Part shown: in pieces, positions 1 through 6,600 of the stretch
Numbering within the stretch: the first letter of the stretch is position 1
How the letters are laid out: each line of letters begins with the position of its first letter
NCBI GenBank assembly: GCA_017483235.1
Contig: JAFULE010000053.1
Location: forward strand, 1 to 7,350
Length of the DNA stretch: 7,350 nt
Direction: 5' to 3'
From: Faecalibacterium sp.
GTDB lineage: Bacteria; Bacillota; Clostridia; Oscillospirales; Ruminococcaceae
Program-made: the position numbers and the translations under genes
Notes under the pieces: model-generated
Seen by the model: only the letters and a program-made list of their open reading frames with translations
Database searches by the model: none
What the model was told of the DNA's origin: nothing

Positions 1-1
1 C

Positions 2-553
2 CACGGCGACTGGCGTGCCGAGATCGAGGCCATGCGCCCCCTGTTTGCCGACCCCAAGGTGGTAGCGGTGGGCGAGATCGGTCTGGACCACCACTGGCCG
101 GTGCCCAAACAGGAACAGTACGAAATGTTTGAGGCGCAGCTGCTGCTGGCCAAGGAGCTGGGGCTGCCTGCCTCCATCCATGACCGCGAAGCCCACGGCG
201 AAATGTACGAACTGCTGGAAAAGCACAAGCCCGCCGGGGTGCTGCACTGCTACAGCGGCAGCGCCGAGGATGCGGTGCGGCTGGCAAAGCAGGGACTATA
301 CTTCGGCTTTGGCGGCGCGCTGACCTACAAGGGTGCCAAGCGGGCGGTAAAGGCGGTACAAGCCATCCCCCGCGAACAGGTCATTCTGGAAACCGATTGC
401 CCCTATATGTCCCCCGAGCCGGTGCGCGGTCGCCGCAACGACAGCCGCAACATCGCCCATGTGGCCGGATTCCTGGCTGAGCTGTGGCAGATGGATCCGC
501 AGCAGGTGCTGGATGTTACCAACGCCAATGCACGCCGGCTTTTCAAGCTGTAA
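2..553 (+). CDS. tatD: TatD-family metal-dependent DNase, 5' end cut by the window
   Basis: This is the C-terminal part of a TatD-type hydrolase, a TIM-barrel enzyme that uses two divalent metals to cleave DNA (3'-5' exonuclease/DNase) in the cytoplasm. The reading frame is already open at the first complete codon (reads HGDWRAEIEAM...), so the ATG at 32 is internal and not the start. About 183 residues are visible against the usual 250-260, so roughly 70-75 N-terminal residues, including the family's HxH motif, lie outside the window. Visible metal-site motifs are GEIGLD (Glu codon 74-76), SIHDR (His codon 179-181), HCYSG (His codon 245-247) and ETDCPY (Asp codon 395-397), all intact and in the expected order. 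The conserved family C-terminal segment RGRRNDSRN...VA follows. The gene ends in TAA and is followed 34 bp later by a small gene on the same strand, probably cotranscribed. The family assignment is secure; in vivo substrate is not shown by the sequence. Confidence 0.95.
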   Translation, partial: HGDWRAEIEAMRPLFADPKVVAVGEIGLDHHWPVPKQEQYEMFEAQLLLAKELGLPASIHDREAHGEMYELLEKHKPAGVLHCYSGSAEDAVRLAKQGLYFGFGGALTYKGAKRAVKAVQAIPREQVILETDCPYMSPEPVRGRRNDSRNIAHVAGFLAELWQMDPQQVLDVTNANARRLFKL

Positions 554-574
554 TGTCATTACACCATACAAAAA

Positions 575-579
575 AGGAG
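575..579 (+). promoter_or_regulatory. Ribosome binding site that fixes the start of the 76-aa gene
   Basis: AGGAG lies 8 bp before the ATG at 588, within an A-rich stretch. The frame stays open upstream to an ATG at 459 inside tatD, but no Shine-Dalgarno sequence favours that start, so 588 is chosen. Confidence 0.85.
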
Positions 580-587
580 AAATCACC

Positions 588-818
588 ATGAAAGCACGTA
601 TTCCCAAGCATCGCGAGTTTCTGATCAGCTTCCCCGAGAATGTTGAGCAGGCCAAGGCCGACGAAGGCTGGACCAAGCTGAACCAGATCGTAGAGGACTA
701 CAAGAAGAGCCACAACGGTCAGAGCGTTTACAGCCCCACCTTCATCGAGGACTGTGAGCCCGCCGTAAAGGCCCTGCAGGAAGAGTACGGTTTTGAGTAT
801 ACCGTAGACTTTGTCTGA
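588..818 (+). CDS. Small acidic hypothetical protein, 76 aa
   Basis: I do not recognise this protein. It is 76 residues long, starts MKARIPKHREF and ends EYTVDFV. It has no hydrophobic segment or signal peptide, so it should be cytosolic. It is acidic (14 Asp/Glu against 9 Lys/Arg) with one cysteine (Cys56), and looks like a compact fold with two probable amphipathic helices (about 17-41 and 52-67) and short strands at each end. Evidence that it is real: a good AGGAG at 8 bp, base composition like its neighbours, a position 34 bp after tatD with no promoter visible between, and a strong terminator beginning about 15 bp after its stop. It is therefore probably the last gene of the tatD transcript. 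No DNA-binding or catalytic motif is evident, and I assign no function. The presence of a gene is well supported; its role is open. Confidence 0.85.
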   Translation: MKARIPKHREFLISFPENVEQAKADEGWTKLNQIVEDYKKSHNGQSVYSPTFIEDCEPAVKALQEEYGFEYTVDFV

Positions 819-833
819 TCTTTAAACAAAAAA

Positions 834-859
834 ACGTGCAGACCACGCGGTCTGCACGT
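834..859. terminator. Bidirectional intrinsic terminator between converging genes
   Basis: A perfect 11-bp inverted repeat (834-844 ACGTGCAGACC pairs with 849-859) has a 4-base loop. A-rich sequence lies on the left (824-833) and a T-run on the right (860-868), so it reads as a Rho-independent terminator on either strand. It lies 15 bp after the rightward 76-aa gene and 12 bp after the leftward gene that ends at 872, and so ends both transcripts. Confidence 0.93.
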
Positions 860-871
860 TTTTTGTTTGCG

Positions 872-1696
872 TTATTCCTGCACTGCAGAGGAGGCCGGCG
901 GTGCCGAGGGGGCGCCCGCCTCGTCCAGAATAGCCTGCTGCAGCGAAGAGTTTGCCACAACCGGCGGGTTATTCACCGCGTTGGTGGGGGCAGGGGTTGC
1001 CTGAGGCTTTGTTTCGCTTTCAGCAATGCCCACCAGATACCACTCATCGCCGCTTTTTTCGAACAGATAGTCCATATACTTTACCGGCTCAGTGGTGTTG
1101 ACGGTGGTCAGGTCGCTGCTGTTATAGCTGGGGATATACCCGGTGGTCACCCGCAGCTGACCGGCTTTTATGAACAGCCCGGTCACCTTTGCCTCGTAGG
1201 TGCCAACGGTACCGGTGGCCGGAATCAGATAGCACTGCCGGGCTTCGTCGTATTCCATCAGCATGCCTTCCATCTCAAAGCTTTTATGCTGCAGTTTAAA
1301 GTCGGGGCCCACCACCGTGGCAAGGTAGGCATCCACCTCAACAGCGGGCAGCAGCACCTGCTGGGTCTCAGCGTCCAGCTCGTAATTGGTCAGGCCGTTT
1401 GGCGTTTCCAGAATGCTGTACAGGGTGCCCCACACTGCGGTGGAACGCAGATTCTGCTCATTACAGTTCTGGATGCCGCCACTGAAGGGCAGCGGATCAA
1501 ACAGAACAAAACCTTCAACCTTTTGCTCAAAAACAGCGCGCTCGGCGGTATCGTCAAACAGATTGCGCACCGCGCCCACCGCCAGATTGACCACTGTAAG
1601 GGCGCCCAGCATAGCCAGCGTGGCCACCAAAAGCCCCAACAACTGCCGCGCACGGCGGCGCTGCTTACGGGCGTATTCTTCCTTTGTGATTGCCAT
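872..1696 (-). CDS. Single-pass membrane-anchored protein of unknown function
   Basis: I do not recognise this 274-residue protein. Residues 1-18 are a short basic inner segment (KEEYARKQRRRARQ). Residues 19-41 are a hydrophobic helix (LLGLLVATLAMLGALTVVNLAVG). The strong positive charge before the helix predicts an N-in, C-out topology, with the bulk outside the membrane. There is no lipobox and no clear signal-peptidase site, so it is more likely anchored than secreted. Residues 45-226 form the folded part; it has two cysteines (78 and 155), and its end, GDEWYLVGIAES, resembles the closing strand of small extracytoplasmic beta domains. Residues 228-274 are a low-complexity Pro/Ala/Thr/Ser/Asn tail. 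The frame stays open upstream to an ATG at 1819, but those codons cross the promoter; an AGGAG 9 bp before the ATG at 1696 fixes the start. It has its own promoter and terminator, so it is monocistronic. It might be a cell-envelope assembly or sporulation-related protein, but nothing seen proves that. Confidence 0.85.
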   Translation of the reverse strand: MAITKEEYARKQRRRARQLLGLLVATLAMLGALTVVNLAVGAVRNLFDDTAERAVFEQKVEGFVLFDPLPFSGGIQNCNEQNLRSTAVWGTLYSILETPNGLTNYELDAETQQVLLPAVEVDAYLATVVGPDFKLQHKSFEMEGMLMEYDEARQCYLIPATGTVGTYEAKVTGLFIKAGQLRVTTGYIPSYNSSDLTTVNTTEPVKYMDYLFEKSGDEWYLVGIAESETKPQATPAPTNAVNNPPVVANSSLQQAILDEAGAPSAPPASSAVQE

Positions 1697-1704
1697 AGAT
1701 ATAG

Positions 1705-1711
1705 TCTCCTT
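1705..1711 (-). promoter_or_regulatory. Ribosome binding site that fixes the start of the membrane protein
   Basis: On the minus strand AAGGAGA precedes the ATG at 1696; the AGGAG core is 9 bp from it. This rules out the 41-codon N-terminal extension to the ATG at 1819, which would be translated from DNA that holds the promoter. Confidence 0.85.
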
Positions 1712-1755
1712 ACCGGGTTCTGCCACCGGGGCGGCAAAATTCACCATACAAACAA

Positions 1756-1784
1756 AGTATACCATATCCCAACGCGGAACGCAA
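1756..1784 (-). promoter_or_regulatory. Promoter of the membrane-protein gene (sigma-A type, extended -10)
   Basis: Read on the minus strand: -35 TTGCGT (1779-1784), a 17-bp spacer, and -10 TATACT (1756-1761) preceded by TGG, making the extended -10 TGGTATACT. Transcription should start near 1749, giving a leader of about 50 nt before the ATG at 1696. The elements and spacing are seen directly; activity is inferred. Confidence 0.75.
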
Positions 1785-1863
1785 AAAAATGCGATGGCAT
1801 TTGTGTGAAAAACTGCCACGCCGTTGTTTTGGGGTAAACGGGAGCCGACCGTTCAAATTCATC

Positions 1864-1892
1864 TCGCAATGCCACCGGCGCTGTGGTATAAT
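1864..1892 (+). promoter_or_regulatory. Promoter of the threonine aldolase gene (extended -10)
   Basis: A perfect -10 TATAAT (1887-1892) is preceded by TGG to form an extended -10. The best -35 at 17 bp is weak (TCGCAA, 1864-1869, 3 of 6 matches), as is usual for extended -10 promoters. Transcription should start near 1899, leaving a leader of about 30 nt that includes the AGGAGG. A second extended -10, TGGTATACT (1902-1910), lies just downstream but has no usable -35, and a start from it would fall inside the ribosome binding site. Confidence 0.7.
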
Positions 1893-1914
1893 GGCCCTAC
1901 TTGGTATACTGCAC

Positions 1915-1920
1915 AGGAGG
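1915..1920 (+). promoter_or_regulatory. Ribosome binding site that fixes the aldolase start
   Basis: A full-consensus AGGAGG sits 8 bp before the ATG at 1929. A TTG at 1926 directly precedes that ATG and is a less likely alternative. The frame also runs upstream to an ATG at 1824, but that extension crosses the promoter and has no ribosome binding site. Confidence 0.9.
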
Positions 1921-1928
1921 GAATTTTG

Positions 1929-2957
1929 ATGATCCGTTTTTCCAATGATTACAGCGAGGCCTGCCACCCGCTGATTCTTGAAGCTTTGGCTGCCACCAAT
2001 CTGGAGGGCAACTTTGGCTATTCCCGCGATCCCCACTCGGAAAAGGCCCACGAGCTGATCCGCAAGGCAGTGGCCTGCCCCACCGCCGATGTACACATTC
2101 TGGTGGGCGGCACCCAGACCAACACCACCGTCATCGCTTCGGCTCTGCGTCCCCACGAAGCGGTGATCACTGCTGCCACCGGCCATATTGTTGGGCACGA
2201 AAGCGGCGCCATCGAAGCCACCGGTCACAAATGCATCACCTGCCCCGCCGTCGACGGCAAACTGACCCCTGCCCTTGTGCGGGCCGCTGCTGCCGCCCAT
2301 ACCGAAGAATACACCGTAAAGCCCCGCATGGTGTACATCAGCCAGACCACCGAACTGGGCACCCTGTACACCCTGCCCGAACTGGAAGCACTGAGCGAAA
2401 CCTGCCGCGAGCTGGGCCTGTACCTGTTTTTGGACGGTGCCCGTCTGGGCTCGGCCCTTGCCACCGGACTGTTCACCCTGCCCGATCTGGCCCGCCTGTG
2501 CGATGTATTTTACATTGGCGGCACCAAGAATGGCGCCATGATGGGCGAAGCACTGGTGATTGTGAACGACGCCCTGAAGCCCGATTTCCGCTATCATCTC
2601 AAGCAGCGCGGCGGTATGATGGCCAAAGGCTGGCTGCTGGGATTGCAGTTTGAGGTGCTGATGCAAAACGATCTGTACATTCAGCTGGCCCAACACGCCA
2701 ACGCCGTGGCCCTGAAGCTGAAAGATGGTATTGCCGCGCTGGGCTACCGCTTTACCTCCGACAGCATCACCAACCAGCAGTTTGTAGTGTTGCCTAATGC
2801 TGTATTGGAACAGCTGAACGGCCGCTTTACCTGGGAAGTAATGAGCCGCCCCGATGCCAACCACACCGAGATTCGTCTGGTAACCAGCTGGGCCACCCCC
2901 GAAAGTGCTGCCGACGCCTTTGTGCAGGCCCTGAAGGAAGCTGCTGCCAATACCTGA
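1929..2957 (+). CDS. ltaE: Threonine aldolase / beta-eliminating lyase family, PLP-dependent
   Basis: The 342-residue product belongs to the fold-type I PLP enzymes of the threonine aldolase/beta-eliminating lyase family, which cleave L-threonine or L-allo-threonine to glycine and acetaldehyde in the cytosol. The length matches the family (about 330-350). The family N-terminus is FSNDYSEACHPLILEAL. The motif GGTQTN (residues 60-65) is where the cofactor phosphate usually docks. GHIVGHESGAIEATGHK (85-101) carries the histidines expected to stack on the PLP ring (His86 or His90). FLDGARLG (167-174) supplies Asp169 for the pyridine nitrogen. YIGGTKNG (195-202) holds Lys200, the probable Schiff-base lysine. 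All of these appear intact. The GGTKNG lysine motif differs from the SKGL type of E. coli LtaE, so the gene symbol is by family and stereospecificity or exact substrate may differ. It is monocistronic, with its own promoter and a hairpin after the stop. Confidence 0.9.
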   Translation: MIRFSNDYSEACHPLILEALAATNLEGNFGYSRDPHSEKAHELIRKAVACPTADVHILVGGTQTNTTVIASALRPHEAVITAATGHIVGHESGAIEATGHKCITCPAVDGKLTPALVRAAAAAHTEEYTVKPRMVYISQTTELGTLYTLPELEALSETCRELGLYLFLDGARLGSALATGLFTLPDLARLCDVFYIGGTKNGAMMGEALVIVNDALKPDFRYHLKQRGGMMAKGWLLGLQFEVLMQNDLYIQLAQHANAVALKLKDGIAALGYRFTSDSITNQQFVVLPNAVLEQLNGRFTWEVMSRPDANHTEIRLVTSWATPESAADAFVQALKEAAANT

Positions 2958-2967
2958 TTTTTACAAC

Positions 2968-3007
2968 AAATCCCCCGCCGATGCAATGTTCCATCGACGG
3001 GGGATTT
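2968..3007. terminator. Hairpin terminator between converging genes
   Basis: A 10-bp stem (2968-2977 AAATCCCCCG with 2998-3007), one C/A mismatch, and a further 5-bp stem (2979-2983 with 2992-2996) close an 8-base loop. It lies 10 bp after the aldolase stop and 5 bp after the stop of the leftward HD gene. The hairpin is strong, but the T-runs on both sides are short, so termination efficiency is less certain than at the other hairpins in the window. Confidence 0.8.
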
Positions 3008-3012
3008 TGCGT

Positions 3013-3582
3013 TTAGTGGGGTTGTTCCCGGGCGACCTTTTCCCGGGTCTCGGCATTCACCGCATCCTTCAGCTGCTGCATCCAGGGGGAAAAGGTGACC
3101 TTGTCTGCCCCATAGCGCAGCTGCAGGTCGTACTCCAGCGGCAGCCAACTGGAAAGCTCGGCCTCGTTGTGCTGAACGACCGCTTCCATATTGTCAAGCG
3201 CTTTGTAAATCTTTGCTTCCACCGTCTGCAGTGCATCCATTTCGTCAAACAGCGCTGTCCAGTCCTGCGCATACGGTGCGGGCAGGCTGCCCAGCCACCG
3301 GCGCAGCTGATCGGCTTCGGCCTGCTCATGGGCTGCCGTCTTTTCAAAAGCGGGCACATCGCCGGTAAAGGCTTCGCCCAGATCGTGCAGCACGCACATC
3401 TGCAGCACCTTATCCATATCCGCCTGCGGAAATTCATCCCGCACCAGCATGGCCATCAGGCACAGCCGCCAGCTGTGCTCGGCCACACTTTCGTGCCGAC
3501 CGGTGCTGGTCCAGCTGTGGCGGGTGTTGTTTTTCAGCCGTTCTGCCAGATGCAGTATCTGCAAAAAGCTTTTATGGTCCAT
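3013..3582 (-). CDS. HD-domain phosphohydrolase, YfbR/HDDC2-type 5'-deoxynucleotidase
   Basis: This 189-residue cytosolic protein is an HD-superfamily metal-dependent phosphohydrolase of the YfbR/HDDC2 group, whose studied members remove the 5' phosphate of deoxynucleoside monophosphates. Motifs in order: RHESVAEHSWRL (29-40) with metal ligand His36; the HD pair His66-Asp67 in LHDLGEAFTGDVP (65-77), which also holds Glu70; and Asp130 in KALDNMEAVVQHNE (127-140), the distal ligand. All metal ligands are present, and the length fits the family (about 180-200). The start is set by AAGGAG at 3588-3593, 5 bp before the ATG. It begins 21 bp after the helicase gene stops, on the same strand with no promoter or terminator between, so it is the second gene of that operon. 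A role in trimming deoxynucleotide pools is the family-based inference; the exact substrate is not determinable here. The family call is secure and the reaction probable. Confidence 0.9.
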   Translation of the reverse strand: MDHKSFLQILHLAERLKNNTRHSWTSTGRHESVAEHSWRLCLMAMLVRDEFPQADMDKVLQMCVLHDLGEAFTGDVPAFEKTAAHEQAEADQLRRWLGSLPAPYAQDWTALFDEMDALQTVEAKIYKALDNMEAVVQHNEAELSSWLPLEYDLQLRYGADKVTFSPWMQQLKDAVNAETREKVAREQPH

Positions 3583-3603
3583 ATACGCTCCTTTTTTACC
3601 ATG

Positions 3604-6600
3604 TCAGTCCAGCAAGCCGAGAATTTCCTCCCGGCTCATGGTCATGATACTGCCCTCGGCGCTGCCGGTAATGCTGTCGGCCAGCGACTGCTTAGCCTGC
3701 TGCAGCTGCAGGATTTTTTCCTCAATGGTGTCCTGCGCAATCAGCTTGTACACCTGCACCATATTTTGCTGCCCAATGCGATAGGCACGGTCGGTGGCCT
3801 GATTCTGGGCCGCCACATTCCACCACGGGTCGTAGTGGATCACAATGTCGGCAGCAGTCAGGTTCAGGCCGGTGCCGCCCGCCTTAAGCGAAATGAGAAA
3901 CACGCTGGCCTCGCCGTCGTTGAAACGACGCACCAGCTGAGCCCGCACCGGTTTGGGGGTGGAACCCTGCAGGGTAAAATGGGAGATACCCAGTTCGTCC
4001 AGCCGTTGCTGCAGCAATTCCAGCATACTGGTGAACTGGCTGAACAGCAAAATCCGATGTCCGCCGTCTACTGCCGAGGCCACCAATTCCAGACAGGCGT
4101 CCAGCTTGGCACTGCCGCCCTGCCAGTTTTCGGCCATCAATCGCGGGTCGCAGCAGATCTGCCGCAGCCGGGTAAGCACCGCAAACACCTGCATCCGGTC
4201 TTCGTCCTTGATGGCGCGCAGCTTCTGCTTTGCGTCTGCCACGGCGGCCAGATACAGCTTTTTCTGCTCTTCGGCAAAGGGCACCGGGGTCACATGTTCG
4301 ATCTTGGGCGGAAGTTCAGTCAGCACCTCGCTCTTCATGCGGCGCAGAATAAAGGGACTGGTCAGCTGGTTCAGCCGGGCGGTCATGGCCCGGTTCTGAT
4401 CCTGCGTGATCGGCTTTTCAAACCGTTCGCGGAACAGATTATAGTGATAGAGATATCCCGGCATTAAGAAGGAGAAGATGCTCCACAATTCGCTCAGCCG
4501 GTTTTCGATGGGGGTACCGGTCAAAGCAAACCGACGGCAACTGTTCAGCTTGCACACTGCCTTGTACTTCTGCGTGGTATGATTTTTGATGGCCTGTGCT
4601 TCGTCCAGAATACAGGCGTAGAACCGGTGCTTTTCGTACAGTGCTTCGTCCCGGCGCAGCAGATCGTACCCGGTCACCACCAAATCATACTCTTCAAACC
4701 GTTCAGCCAGCCGGGCACGCTGTTCGGCGGTGCCGTCCACCGCCAGACACTTCAGCTGGGGGGTAAATTTGCGGCATTCCTCGGCCCAGTTCAGCACCAG
4801 CGACGCCGGGCAGACGATCAGGCTGGGGCGGGTTTCGCCTGCTTCCTTCATGGCAAGCAGATAGGCCAGCACCTGCAGTGTTTTACCCAGACCCATGTCA
4901 TCGGCCAGAATGCCGCCCATAGCATAGGCATCCAGCGTGCGCAGCCAGCGGTAGCCGGTGCGCTGATATTTGCGCAGCACCCCCTGCAAACTTTCGGGCA
5001 GGGCGTAGGCGCTGTCGGCCACGCTGCGGAAATTGCGGCTGATAGCACGGAATGTGTCGTCACGCCGGAATCGCACCGATTGCTGTGCCGCCATCGCTTT
5101 ATCCAGACTGGGGGCACGGTACAGCGGAAGTTCGGCGTGGCCGTCCACCAGCGACGCGCCCGAAATCTCCAGCGTTTCGCCCAGCTCTTCCAGCGGCTGC
5201 AGGTCTGCATCCAGCCGCAGCACCCGACCGTCCCTCAGGCGGTGATACTTCTTTTTCTCCCGCAGGCTGGCCAACAGCGCCTGCAGCTCCTCGGCGGGAA
5301 ATTCCCCGGTGTCCACGGTCAGATCCAGCACACTGCCGCTGACCGACACCCCCACGCTGACCTTGGGGCGGGGCACCTGCATGGCGCGGAAAGACTCGCT
5401 CATATACACTTCGCCCTGCCCCAGCATGGCAGGGATGGCCTCGTCCAACAGGCGGAACAACTCTTCCTCACCGTCGGCTTCGTACAGGCCGGCTTCCTCC
5501 GGCAAAGCGGCTGGATACAGATAGTGATTCAGCAGCGCATGTACCTTGCCTTCGGCGCGAGAGTCGCGCAAAAGGCCGGCCGGCGGCGGAGCAAAGGGGG
5601 TCACCTGCTCTTCCCCGTACAAAAACACCGGATAAACGGTCACCCGCATCTGCCATGGCCGATCGAGATAAAACTGTACCACCGGCGGCAGCGGCAGTTG
5701 ATCCAGCAGCAGCCGCTCGGGGTCATTCAGGGTAACGAACTCTCGAATTTCGGGCATGACATAGGTGCAGAACTCGGTGGCATCCTTTGTGGTAAAAAAC
5801 AGCTCTCGACCGCCCAGCACCGTGGCTATGGGGTTCAGCCGGCGATGGGCCAGTTCGTCCATACACCACACATCGGTATAGGAATAATAATAGTACCGCG
5901 CGGCGCCCTTGCACCAATGCAGCTCGTGGTTTGCCGCAAGCAGTACACCACCGCGGCGGCGCTCTGCGGTCAGGGTCACCTGCGGCGGGCCGTCGTGTAG
6001 CGCGTAGCCGCCCACAAGACCCTCAGGTTTATACAATGCCACCACTGCGTCCAGAATTTCCGGTGCAAGGGTCAGGGTGCTGGTAATCGATTTGGGGCGG
6101 GCATAGTTCACCACTGATTTTGAATATTCCAGCAAGGCCATCTGCCGCTGCAGCAGTTCGATCAAAACCCGGGAGGTGGCATCGTAGGCCGCCACGCACT
6201 GCACAAAGCTCAGCTGCTTGCCATAGGTAATCTGGCGGGCCGTATCAAAGGCTGCAAAAAATTCCGGCAGATCCTTGACCACATATCGCCGTCCGCCTGC
6301 GCTGATGCGCAGCCGCAGCTCGGCGGGCTGGTCGTTGCGCAATGCATCCAGCAAAAGCTCCGGTTCCAGCGTGGCAGTTCCCTCAGGCAGGTAATCACCG
6401 GCACGCAACTGTTCCCGGTCAATGCGCTGGGCCTCGGACCTATATAGTCGAATCAGCTGCAGGGCCCCTTCGTCCGACACCGCCTCAGGGCCGCGCCATT
6501 TGCGGCCAAACATGGCGTCCAGACTGGAGCTGTAGCTGCTTTGCCTTTGGGGCTGGGGGGTAGTTTGCACCGCAGGCGCATCATCGGCAAAGGGAGTTCC

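Noticed and set aside
1697..1819. A 41-codon N-terminal extension of the membrane protein
   Set aside because: The extension covers the -10/-35 promoter, has no ribosome binding site at the upstream ATG, and the inner start has AGGAG at good spacing.
836..1837. A 333-codon plus-strand frame opposite the membrane-protein gene
   Set aside because: It begins inside the terminator hairpin, has no ribosome binding site, and runs antisense to a gene with a clear promoter, start and membrane helix.
1821..1841. A short inverted repeat (CCGTT...AACGG) upstream of the aldolase, considered as an operator or leader hairpin
   Set aside because: The stem is only 5 bp with an 11-base loop and lies upstream of the -35; it is easily expected by chance.
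1710..2864. A 384-codon minus-strand frame opposite the aldolase gene
   Set aside because: It is antisense to an intact PLP enzyme, rich in Gly/His/Gln, and crosses the intergenic promoters and the membrane-protein leader.
2986..6000. Long open frames (493 and 473 codons at 2986-4467 and 4579-6000) on the plus strand opposite the HD and helicase genes
   Set aside because: They are antisense shadows. The opposite strand encodes proteins with complete catalytic motifs, whereas these translations are rich in His/Gln/Gly, match no motif and lack ribosome binding sites. GC-rich codon bias commonly leaves such frames open.
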